Assembly (NCBI GenBank): GCA_963844865.1
Contig: CAWJPY010000012.1
Location: 248,001-312,000, forward strand
Length of the DNA stretch: 64,000 bases
Source: CAWJPY01 sp963844865
GTDB lineage: Bacteria > Acidobacteriota > Thermoanaerobaculia > Thermoanaerobaculales > Sulfomarinibacteraceae
Reading direction: 5' to 3'
This document shows, piece by piece, positions 18,419 to 26,409 of the stretch (the stretch's first letter is position 1; every line of letters starts with the position of its first letter). A program made the translations under genes and the position numbers. A model generated the notes under the pieces. It did no database searches and was not told where the DNA came from. It saw only the letters and a program-made list of their open reading frames with translations.

Positions 18419-19429
18419 ATGGAGAAGAATGGGACGCCGGCCGTGCCTAAGAGACGAGGGGCCTCCAGGAGGTCGGCGCTGCGGCGGTGCCTCCTCGCCG
18501 CGTCCGTGGCGCTGCTCGCGGCCGCCGCCGGCGAGGCGGCGGATGCCCGGGTCTTCGACTTCGCACAGGTGCGCGCAGCCATCGCCTACATGGAGCATCC
18601 CTCCCCCGAGAGACTGGAGGCGGTCGCGCGCACCGACGCCATGGCCCACCTCAAGCGCCACTCCGACTGGTCCGGCTACTACCCCGCGTCGGCGTCGCGG
18701 CTCGACATCGCGAAGGCGTTGCTCGAGGATTCGAAGAACCAGCCCTCGGTGGATGCGGTGAAGGCCCTGGTCGACCGCGTCCAGGGTGACGCGTCGGGTC
18801 AGGAGATGTGCCTGACGGAGCCGCTGCTCTACGGCCCGCCCGGGGCCGAGATCCCGGGGCGCGTGTTCTTCACGTGGGGGTACGATATCGGCGTCGCCGC
18901 CGGCGCGAACGCGTCCTTGAACCTGGCCCGTCAGCGGTTTCTCGAGCACCCCGGCGAGGTCTGGTACTACTGCATCCACGAGGTGCACCACACGCTCGTG
19001 ATGAGCCTCCATCCCCCGCCGAACCTGGCGGACGTGAAGGACACGAGGCAGTTCCTGGGCCTGGTCCGGTACCTCACGTACCTCGAGGGCACGGCGGTGT
19101 ATGCGGCCTACGATGCGCGGCGCAGGGGCGGCGCCCTGGCCGACGACCCGGACTATGCGGCCCTGGAGGATCCGGCCGCAATGCGGAAGCTCGAGCGGGC
19201 CTACTTCGAGCTCTACGACCGCATCGAGGGGTTCGGGCAGCGACCTCTCACCGACGACGACTGGGCGCTCCTCGAGACCTTCTCGAACGGCCCGCGGCTG
19301 TGGTACCGCGTGGGAGCCCACATGGCTGCCGCCATCGATGCCGCCGAGGGCCGGGAGACATTCCGCAAGGTGGTGGCCGAGGGTCCGGACGCGTTCTTCC
19401 ACCACTACCGCCGCGCTGCGGCCCCCTGA
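18419..19429 (+). CDS. Exported HEVHH zinc metallopeptidase-like protein
   Basis: A 336-residue protein from ATG 18419, which has GGAGG 5 bases ahead. A basic region and hydrophobic stretch (CLLAASVALLAAAAGEAADA) form a signal peptide. The catalytic motif is CIHEVHHTLV (HExxH), and YLEGTAVYAAY about 45 residues later supplies a candidate third ligand Glu. This arrangement fits gluzincin-like families of predicted Zn-dependent peptidases such as DUF5700/DUF2268; which one is uncertain. The rest is helical (AAIAYMEHPSPERLEAV, AYFELYDRIEGFG). It would act in the periplasm. It is flanked on both sides by fold-back repeats A and B and has no obvious operon partner. Confidence 0.7.
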   Translation: MEKNGTPAVPKRRGASRRSALRRCLLAASVALLAAAAGEAADARVFDFAQVRAAIAYMEHPSPERLEAVARTDAMAHLKRHSDWSGYYPASASRLDIAKALLEDSKNQPSVDAVKALVDRVQGDASGQEMCLTEPLLYGPPGAEIPGRVFFTWGYDIGVAAGANASLNLARQRFLEHPGEVWYYCIHEVHHTLVMSLHPPPNLADVKDTRQFLGLVRYLTYLEGTAVYAAYDARRRGGALADDPDYAALEDPAAMRKLERAYFELYDRIEGFGQRPLTDDDWALLETFSNGPRLWYRVGAHMAAAIDAAEGRETFRKVVAEGPDAFFHHYRRAAAP

Positions 19430-19430
19430 G

Positions 19431-19745
19431 CATGCTCACGCCCGTTCCGGGCGGTGCCGCATGGAATGACACGGAGCCGTTGAGAGGCGGCCGCCCCCCC
19501 TACCGTCTGTCATCCTGAGCGAGGGTCGGTCTGCCGGAGCGAGTCGAAGGATCCCCCGAAGGCCCGTGTGGCGATCCCCCAGGGGCGGGCCTGGTGCTAT
19601 CGGGGGATCCTCCGCGAGCCGCTCGGCGGACCGAGCGCCGTTCTCAGGATGACACGCAACTTCGGGGTCCCACTGGCCATCGGGGGATGGTTCGACTCGT
19701 CGCTCGCCGCGGACGGTGAGCTCCTCGCTCACCATGACGACGAGT
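19431..19745. repeat. Fold-back intergenic repeat, copy B
   Basis: This copy begins 2 bp after the zinc-peptidase stop. It repeats copy A closely through GCATGGAATGACACGGAGCC, TGTCATCCTGAGCGAGG, GTCGAAGGATCCCCC and TCAGGATGACACGC, then adds a second fold-back half (GGGGGATGGTTCGACTCGTC, CTCACCATGAC) also seen in copies C and F. It lies between convergent genes, where it may act as a bidirectional terminator. Confidence 0.8.
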
Positions 19746-19921
19746 GGGCATGTCTTTGGGAGATGTCCCTGCAAGGCCATGCGACAGTGACAGCGGCGGC
19801 GCCAGCGATGGCACCAGCGATCGCCGGCAGCGACCAGCGGCGGCGCCGGCGACCAGGGACAGGGTTCGGCGACGGCGATCAGCGATCGGGGGCGGCCATC
19901 AGCGGCAGTGCGTGCCGGTAG
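19746..19921. other. Low-complexity GCGA/CGGC-rich spacer
   Basis: Degenerate short repeats of GCGGCGGCGCCAGCGA, GCACCAGCGATCGCC and GCGACGGCGATCAGCGATC type fill this spacer. No ribosome site or recognisable protein is present. It looks like slippage-derived filler ahead of the convergent gene end at 19922. Confidence 0.5.
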
Positions 19922-21097
19922 CTAATGCCCGCTCGGAGGAGGGAGCCGGAAGAGGTACGCGTCGGGGCTGTGGGGGCCATCGGACAGGAGCAACGCCACA
20001 GTGCCGGAAGGACTGAGGTCCACCCACGCACCCCGGGGCATTGCCAGCATCTCGGGTCCGACGGAGGGTGAAGCGCTCTCGAGCGCCGGCAGTCTGAGCT
20101 CACGTGTTCCGGTCGCTGTCTGCACCAGCACCGCCACGCCGCCTCCCTGCAGGGGAAAGATCTGGGTGGGGGGCGAACCGCCGTCAAGACCTGTGAGCCT
20201 GTCGCTGACCGGGATGGGCCCGCCCGGGCGCCGGCTCGTGATGTCGCGGAGGGATTCGGTAGCCGAAGAACCCCTCGCTCGTTCCCACCCAGAGCGTGCG
20301 GCGGGAAGGCTGCCAGTGCAGGTTGGCGGCCTCCGGGTTCTCGATCCCGATGACGGCGCGGACCGGGTCGTCGCCCGCGGCCACCACGTAGACCAGGTTC
20401 TGCCACAGGATGGCGAGCACCGGCGACCGGGCGTCAGAGTCGAGGAACACGAAGGAGGGCAAGTCCGAGGACACGCTGCGTGAGGGACGTCGCCGGTCGC
20501 CCAGGAGCTCTCCAGGCGGACGGTCATGGTCGCCCGGTAGCCGGTGAGGGGACCCACGGCGAGGTCGAGCTCGTCGTCGCCCCGCTGGTGCAACGCGCTC
20601 CAGACGGTGCCTTCGGAGTCGGTCCGGATGATCGCGTCGGCGCTGTCCGGAAGCAGCGCCGAGTCCCAGGCCGTCTCGATCTTCTGGCCGTGCACGCGGA
20701 GGAGGCGGTACACGTAGCGGTCGTCCCCGCCGCGCCGCTCGGCGCCGCCGACGAAGAGCGTCGTCTCCGCGTCCGGCCCCGGCTCCCCGCGAGCCGGGCC
20801 GGGGATGACCTCGAGCCGGTTGACGGCGAGATCGGGGAGCTCGAAGAACTGCGGGGGCAGACCTCCTCGAACGTGCAGCAGCCGGGACGTCCGGCCCTCC
20901 ATGTCCGCTTCCGCGACCCACCCCGACGAGTCGTCCTCCACCGCCAGGGCGGTGACGGGTTCGTTCGCCCGGAGCTCCAGCGCGATGGTCGTGTCCGGGC
21001 TCGCCGCGGCGATGGGACCCGCCACCAGCCCGATGGCCACGACCACGACAGCAGGCAGCAGCAACCGCAGAGGCTTGGTCGGAGTGTTTGATGTCAT
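19922..21097 (-). CDS. Exported protein of unknown function, propeller-like (two frame changes)
   Basis: About 390 residues from ATG 21097. The signal peptide is LLLPAVVVVAIGLVAGPIAA. Beta-rich sequence follows (VTALAVEDDSSGWVAE, TLFVGGAERRGGDDRYVYRLL, AIIRTDSEGTVWSAL), resembling propeller blades. The frame leaves this track near 20478, runs through DLPSFVFLDSDARSPVLAIL and RRTLWVGTSEGFFGYRI, and returns near 20262 to SDRLTGLDGGSPP ... AYLFRLPPPSGH. The two changes compensate, and both sides read as one continuous protein, so this is probably one intact gene with sequence errors. Motifs such as TVWSAL and TLWVGTSEGFFGY are like two-component-regulator propeller blades. Family not identified. 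Confidence 0.6.
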   Translation of the reverse strand: MTSNTPTKPLRLLLPAVVVVAIGLVAGPIAAASPDTTIALELRANEPVTALAVEDDSSGWVAEADMEGRTSRLLHVRGGLPPQFFELPDLAVNRLEVIPGPARGEPGPDAETTLFVGGAERRGGDDRYVYRLLRVHGQKIETAWDSALLPDSADAIIRTDSEGTVWSALHQRGDDELDLAVGPLTGYRATMTVRLESSWATGDVPHAACPRTCPPSCSSTLTPGRRCSPSCGRTWSTWWPRATTRSAPSSGSRTRRPPTCTGSLPAARSGWERARGSSATESLRDITSRRPGGPIPVSDRLTGLDGGSPPTQIFPLQGGGVAVLVQTATGTRELRLPALESASPSVGPEMLAMPRGAWVDLSPSGTVALLLSDGPHSPDAYLFRLPPPSGH

Positions 21098-21098
21098 G

Positions 21099-21362
21099 TC
21101 AGCGCAATTCGCCGCGGAGGGTGCCGATCGCCCACACACTCCAGGTCGGACATGTCCGTGACAGTCTGGCGGTCAACGGAGCAGCAGCCACGACGTCACC
21201 ACCGGCGGCACCTGCGGTAGGCCTCACGATAACCTGTTGGGGGCATCCGGACGCTTCGGCATCGACAGCGATCGTGGCGGCGAGAAGGACCGCAATTCCG
21301 ATCGCCGTGGCCCCCGAGCTTCGGCGCGTGCGTTGTCCTGATAGGCACGACGTTTCCAGCAT
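21099..21362 (-). CDS. Possible small exported protein (87 residues)
   Basis: The frame has a basic start (SGQRTRRSSG) and a good hydrophobic signal (ATAIGIAVLLAATIAVDAEASG), then a short tail. Its stop lies one base before the ATG at 21097, suggesting coupling, but no ribosome site precedes it and I recognise no family. It could instead be chance in a GC-rich strand. The rest of the 21098-21539 gap shows no other gene. Confidence 0.25.
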   Translation of the reverse strand: MLETSCLSGQRTRRSSGATAIGIAVLLAATIAVDAEASGCPQQVIVRPTAGAAGGDVVAAAPLTARLSRTCPTWSVWAIGTLRGELR

Positions 21363-21504
21363 TGGTCACCATCCGAGCAGTACCAGTGTCACTCCCGAGT
21401 ATGACGCCACTGTGACGATCTGGGGGCGGCCGCCAGGCAAAGGGGCCCATGCGTCGCTCTGCTCAGGGTGTGGCAGGCTGACCGGAATCGCGCCGAGGGC
21501 GCAG

Positions 21505-21533
21505 TTGACACTCGGACAAAAATGACCGATACT
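21505..21533 (+). promoter_or_regulatory. Sigma-70-type promoter for hicA
   Basis: A perfect -35 TTGACA at 21505-21510 is followed after exactly 17 bases by GATACT (21528-21533, 4 of 6 to TATAAT). The predicted transcript start is about 21540, which is the G of the GTG that best fits the HicA family start, so the message would be leaderless. This also argues against the ATG at 21522, which lies inside the promoter. Confidence 0.6.
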
Positions 21534-21539
21534 GTCGCT

Positions 21540-21761
21540 GTGACCGGTGCGGAGTTCATCCGAAGGGTCAAGAAGCTGGGGCGGCGTCGGGGGGTCAGGG
21601 TTGAGTTCGTCGTCGAGCGCGGCAAGGGCAGTCACGGCACGCTCTACTTCGGAGACCGGCTGACAGTCGTCAAGCACCGGGCGAGCGAGCTGAAGCCAGG
21701 TCTGCTGCACGCCATGTTGAGGCAGCTCGGGCTCAAGCTCGAAGACGTGCAAGGGCAGTAG
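21540..21761 (+). CDS. hicA: HicA-family mRNA interferase toxin
   Basis: A 73-residue toxin that in its family cleaves mRNA. The start VTGAEFIRRVKKLG matches the usual HicA opening (M-TG-KE-hh..L). The dsRBD-like fold carries the catalytic His in GKGSHGTLYFG, followed by LTVVKHRASELKPGLLHAMLRQLGL, the standard helix end. GTG 21540 is preferred because family alignments start there and because the promoter places transcription start on it; ATG 21522 would add six residues. The hicB-like gene follows after 9 bp, and its ribosome site (AGGAGAAGG) overlaps the hicA stop, giving the classic toxin-first, coupled order. The pair would be repressed by the antitoxin. Confidence 0.88.
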   Translation: MTGAEFIRRVKKLGRRRGVRVEFVVERGKGSHGTLYFGDRLTVVKHRASELKPGLLHAMLRQLGLKLEDVQGQ

Positions 21762-21770
21762 GAGAAGGCT

Positions 21771-22848
21771 ATGGCATACGAGTTCGCGTATCCGGTTGTC
21801 CTGACGGAGGATCCGTCGGGTGGCTATGTCGCGAGCTGTCCGGATCTCCCGGAGGTGCTGTCGCAGGGTGAGGATCGCCGGGAGGCCGTTGCAGAGGCGA
21901 CCGACGCGCTTGAGGAGGCGATCGCCGGGCGGATCCGCCGTGGGGAGGGGATCCCGGAGCCGTCCGCCGTTGCGGAGGATGAGGATGTGGAGGTCGTGCG
22001 GGTCCCTCCGATCATGGCCGCCAAGGCGGCGCTCGCCATCGCCCTGGGTGAGAGTGGTCTGAACCAGTCGGCTTTCGCACGCCAGATCGGAGCCGACGAG
22101 AAGGAGGTCCGCAGACTCCTGGACCCGCGGCACCCGTCGAAGCTCCCACGCCTCCAGAGAGCCCTGCAAGCAGTGAATCAGTACGTGGAGCTGCGGGTCG
22201 TGCGGATGGCAACGCCCGAGATCCTCGAGACGCGGCCGCGGTCCTACCGCGAACTCGTGGACCTGGCGGAGAGCCTGGCATCGATGCATTTCCCCGAGGC
22301 GGTCGAACGCGGCGGGCCCGTCCCCGTCGTCGAGGTGCTCGCGCCGCACCGGCTGAGCGCGATCGCAGGCGTGCCGGTGCGGCCTGTCGTTGAGGACGCC
22401 CTGGTCGAGGACGGGGCGTCCGAGTACGTATCCGGCGAGCTCGTTTTGCGTCTGCGAGGGGAGGTTCGGGAGGAGGGCCGAGGCCGGCGACGGTCGCTGC
22501 CGCTTCACAATCGCCCACGAGGTGGCCCACGTCATCCTCCACCACGAGGACCTCGAGCATCACCAGGGTCGCGCGTTCCGCGACGTGGTGGCGCCCACCG
22601 AGAAGCTGCCGCCCGGCGTGCCGATCTTCCGCTCCCCCGAGTGGCAGGCCAACGTGTGGGCGGCGGCGTTCCTCATGCCCTTGTCGGCCGTTCGCAGCTA
22701 CCTTCAGCACCTTGCGCGCGAGAGAGCGGAGTTCACGCCCGAGGGGTTCGCGGCCGCCTTCCAGGTCAGCCGACAGGCCGCGACGATTCGGCTGGAGCGA
22801 CTTCTCCCCGTGCTGATCGCCCCGCACGAGAACGCGGATGCTGGGTAG
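21771..22848 (+). CDS. HicB antitoxin fused to ImmA/IrrE (M78) metallopeptidase, one frame change
   Basis: About 358 residues. Residues 1-50 are the HicB RNase-H-like domain (LTEDPSGGYVASCPDLPEV). Residues 75-145 are its helix-turn-helix (AAKAALAIALGESGLNQSAF, EKEVRRLLDPRHPSKLPRL). No stop follows where HicB normally ends. The frame continues into an M78-type N-terminal helix region (SYRELVDLAESLASMHFPEA, GPVPVVEVLA), and after a frame change near 22480 into RCRFTIAHEVAHVILHH (HExxH zinc site) and SPEWQANVWAAAFLMP, which supplies the third-ligand Glu and the AN..A...LMP signature. The end resembles the ImmA winged-helix tail (AAFQVSRQAATIRLERL). A HicB-peptidase fusion is unusual. A stop lost to an indel would make these two genes instead. 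Confidence 0.75.
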
Positions 22849-22948
22849 AGGCGATTCTCCGGCACCCTCCGGTCCCAGGCCAGGACCATCGCGATTCGCC
22901 CGGCCCCGCCGCCACGTCGCGTCGCCGGCCCTGACGGCCCCGGTCTGT

Positions 22949-23857
22949 TCAGTGGAAGCTGACGAGGTAGTCGGCGATGGCGCGGAGGTCGGCCTCGGGC
23001 AGCCGACCCAGGTTCATCTGCACCTGGGCCATGCCGCCGCTGGAGAGCTTGTCGTACCCTAGGGTCTCGCCGTACTGCAGCGCCAGCGCCAGGTCCGCGG
23101 CGTCCGCGTAGCGCCCCCGTTCGACGAGCCGCCGCAGGCTCGGGACCTCCCCCTCGCCCCGGGGGTGCGGGCCGCCTTCCAGGGCGCGGGTCTGGTCGGG
23201 GATCATGAGTGCGTTCCGAGGGGTGTGGCACTCGCCGCAGTGCCCCGCTCCCTCGACCAGGTAGGCGCCCCGGTTCCAGGCCTCGCTGCGCTCCGGGTCG
23301 GGGGCGAAGGTCGGCGCCCGGAAGGCGAGGCGGTCCCAGAGCCCCACTGCGCGCCGCGCGAGCCACCTCATGGGGACGTCGGCCTCGCGCCCGGCGGAGC
23401 GCACCGGAGGCAGGCTGCCCAGGTAGGCGCGGAGGTCGAGCAGGTCCCCGACGCTCATGTTCCGGTAGGACGTGTACGGAAAGGCCGGAAAGTAGTGACG
23501 GCCGTCCGGCGAGATGCCCTCGGTCATGGCGTCCACGAACTCTGCCGGCGTCCAGCTGCCGATCCCGGTGTCGGGATCGGGCGTGAGGTTGCCCGGGTAC
23601 ATGGTGCCCACCGGCGTTGCGAAGGGCGACCCTCCCGTGGGCAGGTCCGGCTGCCCGGCGCCGGACGGCGGCTTGTGGCACGACATACAGCTCCCGGCGT
23701 GGAACAGGACCTCGCCGTTGGCCGGATCCGGGGTGTGCACCGGCATGACGCGCCCGCCGGGACGAGCCGCCGTGAGGACGAAGAGGACCGCGGCGACCAC
23801 CCCGACGCCCAGGGCGGAGGCCGCCGCGACCCGCGCCGCCCGGGACTGCCGCCTCAC
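22949..23857 (-). CDS. Membrane-anchored diheme cytochrome c
   Basis: A 302-residue electron carrier. A basic start and one helix (VGVVAAVLFVLTAA) anchor or export it. Two heme c sites follow: CMSCH at 57-61 and CGECH at 207-211, each with its own cytochrome c domain. Met in YRNMS or GGMAQVQM may be axial ligands. The layout (NGEVLFHAGSCMSCH, LTPDPDTGIGSWT, RGAYLVEGAGHCGECHTPR) is like the cytochrome subunit of alcohol or gluconate dehydrogenases and related diheme proteins. The GTG start overlaps the stop of the cytochrome c' gene (GTGA), so the two are translationally coupled and probably work in one periplasmic electron chain. Confidence 0.88.
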   Translation of the reverse strand: MRRQSRAARVAAASALGVGVVAAVLFVLTAARPGGRVMPVHTPDPANGEVLFHAGSCMSCHKPPSGAGQPDLPTGGSPFATPVGTMYPGNLTPDPDTGIGSWTPAEFVDAMTEGISPDGRHYFPAFPYTSYRNMSVGDLLDLRAYLGSLPPVRSAGREADVPMRWLARRAVGLWDRLAFRAPTFAPDPERSEAWNRGAYLVEGAGHCGECHTPRNALMIPDQTRALEGGPHPRGEGEVPSLRRLVERGRYADAADLALALQYGETLGYDKLSSGGMAQVQMNLGRLPEADLRAIADYLVSFH

Positions 23858-24312
23858 TGCTTGGGGCGGCGGAACGAGTCGTGGCAGCTCTTACAGCCGT
23901 TGCCGAGCGCCCCGAGGGCGGGCAGGAAGTCCGCCTCGTCCGTGACCGACTGCATGGCCACCGCCGCCTCGGTCGTCGCCTCGAGGTCCCTCTGGAAACC
24001 TTCGGGGTCGGCCCAGATCTCCGGCTTCGCCCTCGTCTCCACGTCGCCCGCGTCGCTACCCTCCGGGAACAGGTCGGCCGCCTGGTGCAGGCGGTCCGCG
24101 ATGGTCTGGGCGTGGGACCTGACCGCGTCGGCCTCGAACGGGGCCTGCCGCTTGGCCATGGCCCCGAGCGCCTTCATGGCGTGCCCGATGTCCTCCATGG
24201 CCTGCTGCCGCGCCTTGATGGTCTCCGTCGTCGTCGCCGCCACCACCGTGATGGAGGCCACGACCGCGACGGCCGCCAGTGCCGCCACCATCCCGAGCTT
24301 CGTCGTCCTCAT
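23854..24312 (-). CDS. Cytochrome c' (four-helix, C-terminal heme)
   Basis: A 152-residue exported cytochrome. ATG 24312 is chosen because AGGAGG stands 7 bases upstream and the signal (GMVAALAAVAVVASITVVAA) follows at once. The mature part is helical (IKARQQAMEDIGHAMKALG, AVRSHAQTIADRLHQAADLF) and ends with the single heme site CKSCHDSFRRP close to the C-terminus, the hallmark of cytochrome c'. Family members bind NO or take part in periplasmic electron transfer. It is the first gene of a two-gene unit with the diheme cytochrome, whose start overlaps its stop by 4 bases. Confidence 0.9.
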   Translation of the reverse strand: MRTTKLGMVAALAAVAVVASITVVAATTTETIKARQQAMEDIGHAMKALGAMAKRQAPFEADAVRSHAQTIADRLHQAADLFPEGSDAGDVETRAKPEIWADPEGFQRDLEATTEAAVAMQSVTDEADFLPALGALGNGCKSCHDSFRRPKQ

Positions 24313-24504
24313 CGCTGCCCTCCTTGTCCGAGGATCCCGATCCACTTGTCACCGGTTACGTCAGGCCAGCACGATATCCGGCTCCAGATGGGGAATCAAC
24401 CGCCGCCTGTGACGCCGGTCCCGGGCGACGGGGAACGGAAGCCGTGCCGGCACGCAGGCGTCGGCGGGGGGGTGCCTGGCGGGCCCGGGCGATGGGGGCG
24501 CTGC

Positions 24505-25636
24505 TCACACCACCTCGTGCACGTACTTCTCCCGGGCCAGGCGCCAGAACACCACCAGGAAGGCGGTCAGGGGGATGGCCAGGATCATCCCCATGATCCC
24601 GTTGAGGGCGGTGCCCCAGAAGAAGACGGCGACGATGATCACCATGGGGTGGAGGCCGGTGCGGTCGCCCATGATCTTGGGCGTCAGCAGGTAGCCCTCG
24701 ACGAGCTGGACCGCGGCGAACACCGCCAGCACCAGCGCCACCTGCACGATGCCGCCGCCGGGCTGGAAGAAGGCGAGGGGCAGGGCCGTGGAGAGGCCGA
24801 TGATGCTCCCCAGGTAGGGGATGATGTTCAGGAAACCCGAGCACCAGCCCGATGACGAAGCCGTAGCGCAGGCCCACCAGGGAGAAGCCCAGTGCGAACA
24901 GCACGCCCTGCAGGAAGGCGATGATGAGCTGGCCGCGGAAGAAGGCCACCACGATGTCCACGAACTGGCGCACCAGGTACACGACGTCGGCCCGGGTCTC
25001 GCTCTTCAGGAACGGGAGGTGGCGCTCGATGTCGAGCATCCTGCGGGTGTCGGAGATCAGGAAGAAGGCGAAGTAGACCGGCAGGACGGCCCAGGCGAGC
25101 ACCGTCCCGACGCCGGAAAGCAGGCCGGCGCCGGCGGAGAGGGCTCCCCGGCCTACCGCCTCCAGCCCCTGCATCAGGGTCTGCTTGCCGCCTTCCGACG
25201 GGCTCGTGAGCTGGCCCAGGATCGGGTGCTGGCGCACGAACTCGACCGCCTGCGGCGCTCGCTCCCGGATCCACTCCACCGCGGCCTGCCACCAGTCCGG
25301 GATGCGCGCGACGAGGTCGCTGACCTGATCGGCGATGAGGGCGCCGAAGAACCACAGGAAGGCGGCGAGGGGGATCAGGACCGACAGGACGACGGCTATC
25401 AGGGCAAGGACCCGGCCCAGGTGCAGGCGGATCCGCAACCACTCGAAGTAGGGCTTGAACACGAGCGCCGCCACCGCCGCCACCACCAGGGGCAGGAAGA
25501 CCGCGGAGAAGCGGTCGAAGAAGCGGCCGAGCAGCCAGAAGACGAGGCCGATCGCACCCACGATGACCGCCGCCGCGAGGATCGTGACCGCGGCGGCGAC
25601 CGTGTCCTGCTGTCGTCTGGTCAGCTCCAACGCCAT
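24505..25636 (-). CDS. AI-2E/PerM-family membrane permease (one frame change)
   Basis: About 376 residues, eight predicted helices. ATG 25636 has GAGGAGG 7 bases ahead. Helices include TILAAAVIVGAIGLVFWLLG, VLALIAVVLSVLIPLAAFLW and VGTVLAWAVLPVYFAFFLI; the conserved amphipathic segment FRGQLIIAFLQGVLFALGF is present. The frame changes near 24834 at a three-base A/T run, where the expected LGFLNIIPYLGSIIGL is read out of frame; removing one T restores it. The C-terminal part (QLVEGYLLTPKIMGDRTGLHP, TALNGIMGMILAIPLTAFL) carries the family signature. Members export AI-2 or ions, or are uncharacterised; function here unknown. Confidence 0.85.
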
Positions 25637-25854
25637 CGCCTGACCTCCTCGGGATTGCGGGCATGGTAGCAGGCGGAGCCGCGGCGGCGTCAGCGATCGA
25701 GGCGGTGGGTGGCGTCGGCGGCAGGGGTCAGGGACCGCGATCAGCAGCGGCGACTGGGCAGGGGTGGGGGGTGCCGAGGGGAAGAACGCCGCCACTGCGT
25801 CCCACCGGGGGCATCGGGGGACCCTTCAATTCGCGGCCCCTGGCCGCTCGCTCC

Positions 25855-26200
25855 CAATGACACACCCCACGCTGTCATCCCGAAGGAGCTTGCGACTGAG
25901 GGATCTGGGCGGGGGCCACAGCCGACGCGTCTCCGGCCCCCCTCCCAGATTCCTCGTCGCTCGAGGACTCGCTCCTCGAAATGACAGCATGGCATGACAC
26001 GAGACCGCGCGGAGACAGTGGAACCTCCAAGTTGCCTGTCATTCTGAGCGAGGGTCGGTCCGCCGGAGCGAGTCGAAGAATCCCCCGAGAGCACCAGAGT
26101 CGTGGCTGGGAGGCGTCCCACGGGCCTTCGGGGGATGGTTCGACTCGTCCCTCGCCGCGGACGGCGAGCTCCTCGCTCACCATGACAGAACAAGGGTGTG
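25855..26200. repeat. Fold-back intergenic repeats, copy C (two nested units)
   Basis: The 773-bp divergent gap (25637-26409) between the permease and lgt contains two units. One is TGTCATCCCGAAGGAGCTTGC (from 25881) answered by CTCGCTCCTCGAAATGACA, a sister subfamily. The other is TGTCATTCTGAGCGAGGGTC with GTCGAAGAATCCCCCGAG, answered by CGGGGGATGGTTCGACTCGTC and CTCACCATGACAG. No gene is seen in the gap; lgt must have its promoter after 26200. Confidence 0.75.
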
Positions 26201-26409
26201 TCATAGGATCGAGGACGGCGAGCGGCCGAGTCGAAGCACCTCCTTTCGAGCGCCGGAGGCGCGAGCGATGTCCCGGTGCCTTCGGTCAAACCGCTGATCA
26301 GGGACGGTCGGAGTTTCCCTCTCGATCTCCGCGTTGTGCGTTCCTGCGGGCCGGTTGGACGGGGTGTCGCGTGTCCTCCGGCTGCAGGATTTCCCCGACG
26401 AGAGGGCGC

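Noticed and set aside
21522..21539. ATG 21522 as hicA start
   Set aside because: It lies between the -35 and -10 boxes, has no ribosome site and precedes the family-conserved start by six residues.
25981..26409. N-terminal extension of the lgt frame
   Set aside because: It covers fold-back repeats and would add over 140 non-membrane residues to a protein whose usual start is at 26410.
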